Source: an uncultured Bacteroidales bacterium
GTDB taxonomy: Bacteria > Bacteroidota > Bacteroidia > Bacteroidales > CHK158-818
Reading direction: 5' to 3'
Length of the DNA stretch: 43,373 bases
NCBI GenBank assembly: GCA_949300615.1
Contig: CASGEW010000051.1
Span: 1-43,373 of the forward strand
The position numbers and the translations under genes are program-made. Of the stretch, positions 9,133 through 15,973 are shown piece after piece. Every line of letters begins with the position of its first letter. Position 1 is the first letter of the stretch. Under the pieces are notes generated by a model. It had not been told where the DNA came from. It saw only the letters and a program-made list of their open reading frames with translations, and did no database searches.

Positions 9133-10197
9133 TTATTTGTTCATTATTACAATTTGTTGTCTAACAGACTCTTCGTGGATGGCCTCCAATACGCTTTTCA
9201 TAAAATCGTCCGACATATCCAGCTCTACGGCCTGCGATACGCGTTTGTTCAGGATTTCGTCGTACCGGACGGTTTGCAATACCGGCATATCGTGTTCTTT
9301 TTTATATTGTCCTATTTCACGGGAGATGCGCATCCGTTTGGAGAGCAGTTCCAATAACTGTTCGTCCAGTTCGTCGATTTGTTTGCGCAGTTCTGTCAGG
9401 TTTTCGGTGGTTTGCGTAGTTTCGCGGATGACCAGCATATTTAATATGTAATCCAATACGTCCGGGGTTACCTGTTGGTCTTTGTCGCTCCAAGCACAGT
9501 CGGGGTTGCAGTGCGATTCGATAATCAGGCCGTCGAATCCCAGGTCCATGGCCTGTTGGCTGAGCGGGGCTATCAGTTCGCGTTTCCCGCCGATGTGGCT
9601 GGGGTCGCAGATAATGGGCAGGTTCGGCAACCGACGGCGTAACTCGATGGGTATGTGCCATTGCGGCAAGTTGCGGTACAGTTTTTTGTCGTATGAGCTG
9701 AACCCGCGGTGGATGACCCCCAGGTGATGGATGCCGGCGTTGTAGATACGTTCTACGGCACCGATCCACAGTTCGAGGTCGGGATTGACCGGATTTTTAA
9801 TCAGGACCGGAATATCCACCCCTTTTAGGGCATTGGCTATTTCCTGTACGGCAAAGGGGTTGGCTGAGGTTCGAGCACCGATCCAGAGAATGTCCACTCC
9901 GTGTTTCAGTGCTTCGAATACGTGGCGTTCGGTAGCCACTTCGGTGGCGGTGTACATACCGGTCTCCTCTTTTACTTTTTTCAGCCAGGGCAGACCTTCG
10001 CTGCCTACTCCTTCAAATCCTCCCGGTTTTGTACGGGGTTTCCAGATGCCCGCGCGGAATATCTTGATTCCTTTGGCGGCCAAATCTTTGGCTGTCGTTA
10101 ATACTTGCTCTTCTGTTTCGGCACTGCAAGGGCCGGCGATAACCAGGGGACGTTTATTATCCACTCCCGGTAAATTGATAGGTAAAAATTCCATCAT
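9133..10197 (-). CDS. Bifunctional DAHP synthase / chorismate mutase
   Basis: The 354-residue fusion has two parts. Residues 1-255 are a type I-beta (KDO8P-synthase-like) DAHP synthase, with VIAGPCSAET (19-28), FRAGIWKPRTKPGGFEG (47-63), ICDPSHIGG (196-204) and a metal-site segment ESHCNPDCAWSD. Residues 264-350 are an AroQ chorismate mutase (LRKQIDELDEQLLELLSKRM and the following helices). It condenses PEP with erythrose 4-phosphate, and its other domain turns chorismate into prephenate. Fusing the first and a late branch enzyme makes the synthase a likely target of prephenate feedback, as reported for the Porphyromonas gingivalis enzyme. An adjacent second Met (10194) is an equally possible start. 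Confidence 0.92.
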   Translation of the reverse strand: MMEFLPINLPGVDNKRPLVIAGPCSAETEEQVLTTAKDLAAKGIKIFRAGIWKPRTKPGGFEGVGSEGLPWLKKVKEETGMYTATEVATERHVFEALKHGVDILWIGARTSANPFAVQEIANALKGVDIPVLIKNPVNPDLELWIGAVERIYNAGIHHLGVIHRGFSSYDKKLYRNLPQWHIPIELRRRLPNLPIICDPSHIGGKRELIAPLSQQAMDLGFDGLIIESHCNPDCAWSDKDQQVTPDVLDYILNMLVIRETTQTTENLTELRKQIDELDEQLLELLSKRMRISREIGQYKKEHDMPVLQTVRYDEILNKRVSQAVELDMSDDFMKSVLEAIHEESVRQQIVIMNK

Positions 10198-10210
10198 GGT
10201 AGTATCTGTT

Positions 10211-11395
10211 TTATTTTATATTTTCTTGAATACGGTGTAAGGCTTCGTTTAATTTTTCCTCGGTAGCACAAAGCGAGATGCGGACATAGCGTTTGCCGTT
10301 GTCGCCGAAAACGAATCCGGGGGTGATAAATACCCGGGCCTGGTACAGTACCTTGTCGGCCAGTTCTCCGCTGTCGGCCAGTTGGTCGGGTATTTTGGCC
10401 CAGAGGAACAATCCTACCTGTTTTTGATCGAAGGTACATCCGAGCGTGGTGGCAATTTTTTCGGCAATCGTCCGTCTGTTGCGGTAAATCCGGTTCATCC
10501 CGTCGTACCACTCTTTGGGGCTGTTCAGGGCCGTTACCGCTGCGGTTTGCAGCGGGCGGAACATCCCCGAGTCGATGTTGCTTTTTACACGCAGAATCCA
10601 CTCTACGAATTGGGCGTTGGTGGCCAACATCCCGATACGCCAGCCCGGCATATTGTGGGCTTTACTCATGGAGTTCATTTCGATACAGATATCCTTGGCT
10701 CCTTCGATGCTGAGGATGCTTAACGGCTTGTCATTCAAGATAAAGCTGTACGGATTGTCGTTTACCACGATGATGTTGTGCCGTTTGCCGAAATCGACCA
10801 GCTTTTGAAACAGCTCGACCGAAGCGTTGGCACCCGTGGGCATATTGGGATAGTTTACCCACATCAGTTTCACGTTGTCGAGATCGAGTTTTTCCAGAGC
10901 ATCGAAGTCCGGTTGCCATCCGTTTTCTTCACACAGGTCGTACGGGATGATACGGGCTTCGGCCAGACGGCTTACCGAGCTGTATGTCGGGTATCCCGGA
11001 TTGGGTACCAATACGCCGTCGCCGGGATTCAGAAAGGCCAGCGAGATGTGCAGGATACCCTCTTTGGAGCCGATAAGCGGTTGTATCTCTTTGTTGGCAT
11101 CCAGCTCAACGCCGTACCAGGTTTTGTACCACTTGGCGAAGGCCTGACGCAGTTCAGGTATTCCCACGTAGGGTTGATAGCCGTGTGTGTCGGGTTTCCG
11201 GCTGTCGGTACAAAGCGTTTCTATGGTGTTGGCGTGAGGCGGTTTGTCGGGGCTGCCAATGCCTAAGCTGATAATGTCTTTCCCGGCTGCGTTCAAGGCA
11301 GCGATCTCTTTCAGTTTTTTCGAGAAATAGTATTCGCTGACGCTGTTTACCCGGTTAGCGGGCTGTATTTTCGAGGTTGTAGGGTGCTTCTGCAT
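10211..11395 (-). CDS. PLP aminotransferase class I/II (aromatic pathway)
   Basis: The 394-residue fold type I aminotransferase has the cofactor Lys in SMSKAHNMPGWRIG, the PLP-stacking and Asn/Asp segments (NYPNMPTGA, VVNDNPYS) and the C-terminal substrate Arg in RVFITPGFVFGDNGKRYVRIS. It resembles LL-diaminopimelate/aspartate aminotransferases. Its place between prephenate dehydratase and DAHP synthase argues that it transaminates phenylpyruvate and 4-hydroxyphenylpyruvate. The only suitable ATG (11395) lies inside the end of pheA, giving a 41-base overlap and suggesting translational coupling. Dual use in aspartate or lysine metabolism cannot be excluded. Confidence 0.85.
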   Translation of the reverse strand: MQKHPTTSKIQPANRVNSVSEYYFSKKLKEIAALNAAGKDIISLGIGSPDKPPHANTIETLCTDSRKPDTHGYQPYVGIPELRQAFAKWYKTWYGVELDANKEIQPLIGSKEGILHISLAFLNPGDGVLVPNPGYPTYSSVSRLAEARIIPYDLCEENGWQPDFDALEKLDLDNVKLMWVNYPNMPTGANASVELFQKLVDFGKRHNIIVVNDNPYSFILNDKPLSILSIEGAKDICIEMNSMSKAHNMPGWRIGMLATNAQFVEWILRVKSNIDSGMFRPLQTAAVTALNSPKEWYDGMNRIYRNRRTIAEKIATTLGCTFDQKQVGLFLWAKIPDQLADSGELADKVLYQARVFITPGFVFGDNGKRYVRISLCATEEKLNEALHRIQENIK

Positions 11396-12212
11396 ATTCT
11401 CCTAATATTTTGAAATCTTTGATTAGCGGTTTGATGGCTTCCAGTGATTGGCGGTAACGGTTGAAGTTGCTGAATGAGACGTCGATGTAGAACCGGTATT
11501 CCCATTCTCTTCCGATGATAGGAAGCGATTGTATTTTGGTCAGGTTGATGTCGTAAAAGGAGAGGATGGTCAACACTTTCGACAGGCTTCCCTGGGAGTG
11601 GGGCAAGCTGAAAACCAGCGACGATTTGTTGATATCTGCTTCTCGGACGATCTCCTCTTTTTGCCAGCTGTCGGCCAGAATCAAAAAGCGGGTAAAGTTG
11701 CGTTTGTTGGTTTCGATGCCTTCGGCCAACGTTTTGAGACCGTATAGTTGGGCGGCGAATTTGCTGCAAATGGCGGCATGGCCTTTTAACTGTTTCTCGG
11801 CAATCTCGCGGGCGCTTAATGCCGTGTCGCCTTTTTCTACGATTTTTATTTTGGGAAATTCATCCAGAAACTCTTCGCATTGCATCAAGGCAATGGGATG
11901 TGAGTTTATTTCGGTAATGTCTTCCATCGTTTCGTCCGGCAGGGCAGCCAGCGAGTGGGAGATGCGCAGTTTGTATTCACCGACGATGCACACGTCGCTT
12001 TTGCGCAACAGTTCGTGGTTTTGCAACAGGCTGCCGGCTATGGTGTTTTCGATGGCCATCACTCCCAGCAGGGTGTCGTCTTTACTCATGGCCTTGAATA
12101 TGTGGGCGAAGGTAGGACACGGCTCGATGGCGATTTCTTCTCCTTTAAAATAGTTTCGTGCGGCTACCTCGTGGTAACATCCGGCAATGCCTTGTATAGC
12201 TACTCGTTTCAT
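11355..12212 (-). CDS. pheA: Prephenate dehydratase
   Basis: The 285-residue monofunctional enzyme converts prephenate to phenylpyruvate. The PDT domain (1-180) shows IQGIAGCYHEVAA at the N-terminus, VMAIENTIAGSL (51-62), SHPIALMQC (104-112) and the catalytic TRF of NFTRFLIL (172-179). The C-terminal ACT domain (about 198-275) starts SLVFSLPHSQGSLSKVL. The Phe-contact motif usually written ESRP reads QSLP here, so allosteric inhibition by phenylalanine may be weakened or altered. It is the first structural gene behind the tandem attenuator; its ATG lies 14 bases downstream of the second terminator's U-run. Confidence 0.92.
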   Translation of the reverse strand: MKRVAIQGIAGCYHEVAARNYFKGEEIAIEPCPTFAHIFKAMSKDDTLLGVMAIENTIAGSLLQNHELLRKSDVCIVGEYKLRISHSLAALPDETMEDITEINSHPIALMQCEEFLDEFPKIKIVEKGDTALSAREIAEKQLKGHAAICSKFAAQLYGLKTLAEGIETNKRNFTRFLILADSWQKEEIVREADINKSSLVFSLPHSQGSLSKVLTILSFYDINLTKIQSLPIIGREWEYRFYIDVSFSNFNRYRQSLEAIKPLIKDFKILGEYAEAPYNLENTAR

Positions 12213-12225
12213 TTTTTTTTGTGAT

Positions 12226-12262
12226 TAAAAAAAATCCCACTCGTTATTACAACGGTGGGATT
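12226..12262 (-). terminator. Attenuator 2: intrinsic terminator before pheA
   Basis: In RNA sense the 5' arm AATCCCACCGTT (12262-12251) pairs with AACG-A-GTGGGATT (12246 side to 12233), with one bulged A and a 5-base loop, followed by eight or more U residues. It forms a 12-bp GC-anchored stem plus U-run directly before the pheA start codon, so it would end transcription before the structural genes. Confidence 0.85.
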
Positions 12263-12309
12263 ATAATTTCAATATTTTCGGTTCATTTTACGCATATCGA
12301 CATCCCACC
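12251..12309 (-). promoter_or_regulatory. Attenuator 2: antiterminator pairing
   Basis: GGTGGGAT (complement of 12302-12309, within codons 20-22 of leader peptide 2) is perfectly complementary over 8 bases to ATCCCACC (complement of 12254-12261), the 5' arm of terminator 2. The two structures exclude each other. A ribosome paused on the aromatic codons 7-15 leaves GGTGGGAT free to pair. Confidence 0.75.
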
Positions 12310-12367
12310 TTATGATTGGCATAAAGTAAAAAAAGTAATAAAAGAAAAATCGTTCGTTCGTTTTCAT
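12269..12367 (-). CDS. Leader peptide 2 (Phe/Tyr-rich, pheA operon)
   Basis: A 32-codon ORF begins MKTNER and then has nine aromatic codons in a row, FFFYYFFYF (residues 7-15), followed by MPIIRWDVDMRKMNRKY and TGA. An in-frame ATG nine bases upstream (12376) is an alternative start. The ORF lies between terminator 1 and terminator 2. Its post-aromatic half encodes the antiterminator strand in codons 20-22. The stop is only six bases before the 5' arm of terminator 2, so a ribosome waiting at the stop could also mask that arm, an unusual geometry. The peptide itself probably has no function beyond sensing charged tRNA-Phe and tRNA-Tyr. Confidence 0.85.
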   Translation of the reverse strand: MKTNERFFFYYFFYFMPIIRWDVDMRKMNRKY

Positions 12368-12383
12368 ATCAACCATAGGGTAT

Positions 12384-12413
12384 AAAAAAATCCCGTCGTT
12401 TCGGACGGGATTT
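12384..12413 (-). terminator. Attenuator 1: intrinsic terminator
   Basis: In RNA sense AAATCCCGTC (12413-12404), loop CGAAAC, GACGGGATTT (12397-12388), then a U-run extending to 12384. The 10-bp perfect stem has the U-tract of a rho-independent terminator. It lies between the two leader peptides. Confidence 0.85.
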
Positions 12414-12464
12414 TAAATCGTTTAAAATATCTTTGTTTTTAACTTTACTACATAAAACCCCGTC
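12404..12464 (-). promoter_or_regulatory. Attenuator 1: antiterminator pairing
   Basis: GACGGGGTTTTA (complement of 12453-12464), starting immediately after the leader 1 stop codon, pairs over 12 bases (one G-U) with TAAAATCCCGTC (complement of 12404-12415), which contains the 5' arm of terminator 1. A ribosome at the stop codon would cover the first strand and favour termination. One stalled in the aromatic run would leave it free. Confidence 0.75.
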
Positions 12465-12527
12465 TCACTTTTTGCCGTAAAAGTAAAAGTAGAAAAAGAA
12501 GTAATATGCAAAGCTAAAATTTTTCAT
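12465..12527 (-). CDS. Leader peptide 1 (Phe/Tyr-rich, pheA operon)
   Basis: A 20-residue ORF contains ten aromatic codons in a row, YYFFFYFYFY (residues 8-17). In all, 7 Phe and 5 Tyr are found among 20 residues, followed by GKK and TGA. It starts about 26 bases after the predicted transcription start and has GAAGA just before the ATG. Its stop codon abuts the antiterminator strand, the classical arrangement of a Phe or Trp leader. Mixing Phe and Tyr codons fits an operon that makes both amino acids. Confidence 0.88.
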   Translation of the reverse strand: MKNFSFAYYFFFYFYFYGKK

Positions 12528-12559
12528 TCTTCGGTTTGTGTAATTCGTATTTCACGGTG

Positions 12560-12589
12560 CAAATGTAACGAATAGTTTTTATTTGCAAA
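12560..12589 (-). promoter_or_regulatory. Promoter of the aromatic amino acid operon
   Basis: Minus-strand TACATTTG (complement of 12560-12567) matches the -7 consensus, and TTTG (complement of 12586-12589) sits 18 bases upstream as the -33 box. Start of transcription is expected near 12553. No second promoter is evident between the two leaders, so both attenuators should act on one transcript. Confidence 0.7.
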
Positions 12590-12634
12590 ATAAAATCGAA
12601 TTTTTTTTTGTGCTGTTTTTTGAGATCGGGATTC

Positions 12635-13849
12635 CTACGAATATTTTCGGGGGAACCGGAACAGGATGGATAGACAGGCGAAAGCTCCCATCAAGAACGG
12701 ATAGTACAGGTATTTTATAATGGATAGGGGCGATATGCCGGCCAGTTCCGACGCCATCAGTATCTGGGCCCCGTAGGGGATGATACCTTGTACCAGGCAG
12801 GAAAAGGTGTCGAGAATACTGGCGGCTTTCCGGGGGTCTATACCGTATTTGCCGGCAATGCTCACCAGCAGGGCGATGCTCAGTTCTCCGCCCCGTTTGG
12901 ATGAAACGTTCCGGGTCAATAGCCGTATGATGTAGTCGATACCTCCGTTGACGCGAATCATTTCGAGCATCCCCCCGGCCATGAGCGTGATGATAATCAG
13001 TTCGCCCATCCCGGTGATACCCTCTCCCAAGGCTCCTGCACATCCGAAAAAGTCGAAACTCCTGCTGTATAGGCCGATTACGGCGCATAATACGATGCCG
13101 ATAATCAATACCGTGGCAACGTTGATGCCGGCCATGGCGCATCCGATAACGGCCAAATAGGGTACTATTTTCAACCATTCGATCTCTCCGTGGCTTTCCG
13201 ATACTGGCATATCGGCCCCGGCAAAGACGTAAATCAAAAATACGATGGCGGCAGCCGGGACTACAATCTGGAAATTGACTTTGAATTTGTCGCGCATGGT
13301 ACATCCTTGCGTACGGGTAGCGGCGATGGTGGTATCGGAAATGAATGAGAGGTTGTCGCCGAAAAAGGCCCCTCCGGTAACGACAGCTACGATAAAGGGA
13401 ATTTCGATGCCTGTATGTTCGGCAATGCCTACGGCTACCGGTGTCAGGGCTACGATCGTTCCTACCGAGGTACCGATGGAAAAAGAGACGAAGCAGGAGG
13501 CGACAAAAATCCCGGCCAACAGTAAATTGCCGGGCAGGAGGGAAAGGGTCAGGTTGACCGCTGCGTCGATGGCACCCATCGTTTTGGCTGCCTGAGCGAA
13601 AGCTCCTGCCAGGATGAAGATCCAGATCATCAAGACGATGTTTTTTTCGGAGGCCCCTTCTGAGAAAGTTTCTATTCGCTTGTTTATCGACATTCCCCGG
13701 GTAATGGCGACGGCATAAACGGACGAGATTAAGAATGCCACGGATATGGGCATTTTGTAGAAGTCGTTTATACACAGGGAGGTAATTAAATATACTCCTA
13801 AAAAGACCAACAAGGGGGAGAGTGTGATGAGACCTTTGTCTATTTTCAT
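12635..13849 (-). CDS. NhaC-family Na+/H+ antiporter-like transporter
   Basis: The 404-residue integral membrane protein has about ten to eleven helices. The conserved core reads SFSIGTSVGTIVALTPVAVGIAEHTG, then TGGAFFGDNLSFISDTTIAATRTQGC, typical of the NhaC/ion-transporter superfamily, in which the Asp and Ser/Thr-rich segments form the ion path. Close relatives include sodium:malate/lactate exchangers, so the substrate is uncertain. An upstream Met (13867) exists, but the promoter's -7 box at 13869-13876 would place the transcript start at or beyond it. Met7 at 13849 is therefore the better start. Confidence 0.85.
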   Translation of the reverse strand: MKIDKGLITLSPLLVFLGVYLITSLCINDFYKMPISVAFLISSVYAVAITRGMSINKRIETFSEGASEKNIVLMIWIFILAGAFAQAAKTMGAIDAAVNLTLSLLPGNLLLAGIFVASCFVSFSIGTSVGTIVALTPVAVGIAEHTGIEIPFIVAVVTGGAFFGDNLSFISDTTIAATRTQGCTMRDKFKVNFQIVVPAAAIVFLIYVFAGADMPVSESHGEIEWLKIVPYLAVIGCAMAGINVATVLIIGIVLCAVIGLYSRSFDFFGCAGALGEGITGMGELIIITLMAGGMLEMIRVNGGIDYIIRLLTRNVSSKRGGELSIALLVSIAGKYGIDPRKAASILDTFSCLVQGIIPYGAQILMASELAGISPLSIIKYLYYPFLMGAFACLSILFRFPRKYS

Positions 13850-13868
13850 GCTGTCATAAATTTCCATA

Positions 13869-13900
13869 CAAACGTACGGATTATTTTTGTCCGAAACAAA
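13869..13900 (-). promoter_or_regulatory. Bacteroidota promoter for the NhaC-like gene
   Basis: Minus-strand TACGTTTG (complement of 13869-13876) and TTTG (complement of 13897-13900) are 20 bases apart. This is one of the best consensus matches in the window, and it decides the start codon of the following gene. Confidence 0.7.
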
Positions 13901-13953
13901 TGCCGTTCAAGGATGGAAGAGCATGGCTGTTGCTTGGTTGTTGTCCGGAAAGG

Positions 13954-13994
13954 ACAAGGGCGACCTAACCTTTTGTCGGTTGGGACGCCCTTGT
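13954..13994 (-). terminator. Long hairpin after the EEP-family gene
   Basis: ACAAGGGCG (13954-13962) pairs with CGCCCTTGT (13986-13994), and CCTAACC pairs inside with GGTTGGG through G-U pairs. It lies 21 bases after the stop at 14015. No U-run follows, so the exact role is uncertain. Confidence 0.45.
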
Positions 13995-14014
13995 GATGTA
14001 ACGCTTTTGTAAGG

Positions 14015-14935
14015 CTATTTTTTGTAAGTGAGTACAACCATTACCGGGAAGTGGTCCGACGGGGTACGGGCCTGGTATTTATGCAGAGATACCTCTTTGG
14101 GGAAGTTACCCGATTTGATCTCCTTCTGGCTTTCCGAAACTTCTGAACGGTAGGTGTCGGTCAGCACACCATATTTTTTTACGGTAAACTGTTTGCTGAT
14201 AAATACGTGGTCTATGCGGCTATCTGTTTTCAGGTTGGGGTTGAAGCTGTTGAATGTCCCGTTGGTGGCATAGCGGAACTGGGCCGCTTCGTACGAGTCG
14301 CGCAGGATACCCGAATCGTGGAGCAGCAGGTAGCTTTCGTTTGTCTGATCTACGTTGAAGTCGCCGGTCAGGATAACCGGAAGTTTCCCGCCGGTCTCTT
14401 TGATTTTGGCCAGGATGAGTTTGGCACTCTCTTTGCGGGCCTCTACGCCGACATGGTCCATGTGCAGGTTGAAGAACATGAATGTAAAGCCGCTCTTCTT
14501 TTCTTTGAAGATACCCCAGGTACAGATGCGGGGCAGGGCGGCGTCCCATCCTTTGTTCGGACGGCTTGTGTCGGTCGATAACCAGAAGTCGCCGTGGTCC
14601 AGCACCTTGAATTTGTCTTTCTTGTAGAAGATGGCCGAGTATTCCCCTGCCTGTTTCCCGTCGTCGCGGCCGATGCCGATGTATGCGTATTGGGGCATGG
14701 CTTGGGTCAAATCTTCCAATTGGTGGTGTTTACACTCTTGTGTACCGAAGATGTCGAAATCGTGAAACTGTACCAGGTCGGCAATGACCGGATAGCGTTG
14801 TCCCCAGCCGTTTCCGTTGGTCGAGTCGCCCCGGTTGGCGTTGCGCAGGTTGTAGGTGGCGACATTCAGCTGTTGGGCCTCTATGCCGAGGCCTGTACAC
14901 AGCACGACGATGAATGTGAGAATAATTTTTTTCAT
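14015..14935 (-). CDS. Secreted endonuclease/exonuclease/phosphatase-family hydrolase
   Basis: The 306-residue protein has a signal peptide (about 1-20, MKKIILTFIVVLCTGLGIEAQ). The EEP fold shows VATYNLRNAN, GTQECKHHQ (metal Glu), FFNLHMDHVG, LTGDFNVDQ (catalytic Asp/Asn), SRIDHVFIS and the terminal SDHFPVMVVL (catalytic His). The family covers DNases, sphingomyelinases and phosphoinositide phosphatases. In Bacteroidota such secreted copies are mostly uncharacterised and this sequence does not say which phosphodiester is cut. It starts 12 bases after the DNA methyltransferase gene and may share its transcript, probably without functional connection. Confidence 0.88.
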   Translation of the reverse strand: MKKIILTFIVVLCTGLGIEAQQLNVATYNLRNANRGDSTNGNGWGQRYPVIADLVQFHDFDIFGTQECKHHQLEDLTQAMPQYAYIGIGRDDGKQAGEYSAIFYKKDKFKVLDHGDFWLSTDTSRPNKGWDAALPRICTWGIFKEKKSGFTFMFFNLHMDHVGVEARKESAKLILAKIKETGGKLPVILTGDFNVDQTNESYLLLHDSGILRDSYEAAQFRYATNGTFNSFNPNLKTDSRIDHVFISKQFTVKKYGVLTDTYRSEVSESQKEIKSGNFPKEVSLHKYQARTPSDHFPVMVVLTYKK

Positions 14936-14947
14936 TGTTGTGTTATT

Positions 14948-15973
14948 TTAAGGTGTGTTTGATGATGTTTCCGGTTTGTTCAGGTCGATAAAACGGTAGG
15001 GGCGGAAATCTTTCATTTTTGTTTTCGTAGCCTCTATTGCTATCTCCGACTGGTCTATGCCGATCCATTTCCGGCCGTTTTGAGCGGCGGCTTTCAGCGT
15101 GGTACCGCTGCCGCAGTAGAAATCGAGTACGATGCTGCCCTGGTTCGATGAGGTACGGATGATCAAATCCAGCAGGTCGGCATTTTTCTCTGTCGGATAT
15201 ACCGGATAGGCGGGGTCTTTGAATGTCCATATGTCTTGTATCCTTTTGCCTTCGCTCTCATTGGCATAGACGATTTTGCGCGGATTGCCCGTTGGAGACC
15301 ACTCGATCAATCCCTCGCGGTCCCACTGTTCCAAAGTGGCTACATCCGTCCGCCAGTGTCTCCCTGCGGGGGGATAATTCCCTTTGAAGGGGAGGGGATG
15401 CCGGGCTTCGCCCGGCGCATGGATCGGGACGGTTGTATAGCGCCTTCCGTTACGGTCCGTTTTGGGGTATAACTTATCTATATCTGTTGGGGAATAGGGC
15501 TCTTTGGGTTCGTGCCAGATGGGTTTTTCCCCTTTTGAGTAGAAAAGAATCATATCCTTTATGTTGCCGTATCCGATGCGTTTGAAGTTTTTGGGGTTGC
15601 ACTTGATTCGGGTGATGTCGTTGCGGAAATGGTCGATGCCGAAAACCTCGTCCATCATCACTTTCAGGTAATGCCCTATTTTGTAATCGGTGTGCAGGTA
15701 TATCGAACCTCGGGGCGACAACAACTCCTTGGCCAGTATCATCCGTTTCCGAATGTCGTTTATAAAGGTGTTTCCGGTTACTTTGTCGGTATAGGCCACT
15801 CTCCCCGATTTGGAGTTGCTGACGGTAGATGTCCGTCCTTCGGAGACGAGAAAGTCCGAACCCGTAGCAAAGGGTGGATCGACGTAGATCAAATCGATGG
15901 CCTCCTTGAAGCCGTGGTTCAGCAGATAGTTCAATCCACCGATATTTTCCCCTTGAATAATCAGGTTCTTCAT
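14948..15973 (-). CDS. Type II DNA methyltransferase (N4-C/N6-A, beta class)
   Basis: The 341-residue S-adenosylmethionine-dependent methyltransferase has catalytic motif IV DPPF (32-35, in IYVDPPFATGSD) before the SAM-binding motif I DFYCGSGTT (284-292), the order of beta-class enzymes. The region between (about 110-240) should carry target recognition. It overlaps the upstream endonuclease gene by 4 bases (ATGA type), so the pair is translated in step. DPPF is a less common variant of DPPY/SPPY, and the modified base cannot be decided from it. The recognition site is unknown. Confidence 0.9.
   Translation of the reverse strand: MKNLIIQGENIGGLNYLLNHGFKEAIDLIYVDPPFATGSDFLVSEGRTSTVSNSKSGRVAYTDKVTGNTFINDIRKRMILAKELLSPRGSIYLHTDYKIGHYLKVMMDEVFGIDHFRNDITRIKCNPKNFKRIGYGNIKDMILFYSKGEKPIWHEPKEPYSPTDIDKLYPKTDRNGRRYTTVPIHAPGEARHPLPFKGNYPPAGRHWRTDVATLEQWDREGLIEWSPTGNPRKIVYANESEGKRIQDIWTFKDPAYPVYPTEKNADLLDLIIRTSSNQGSIVLDFYCGSGTTLKAAAQNGRKWIGIDQSEIAIEATKTKMKDFRPYRFIDLNKPETSSNTP

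Noticed and set aside
12269..12367. Leader 2 as a tryptophan sensor because it contains Trp21
   Set aside because: There is a single Trp codon, and it lies inside the antiterminator strand where GGTGGGAT dictates the bases. The nine-codon Phe/Tyr run is the evident sensor.
12213..12560. A T-box or metabolite riboswitch in the pheA leader
   Set aside because: No T-box sequence or specifier loop pattern was seen. The two Phe/Tyr ORFs with competing hairpins explain the region better.
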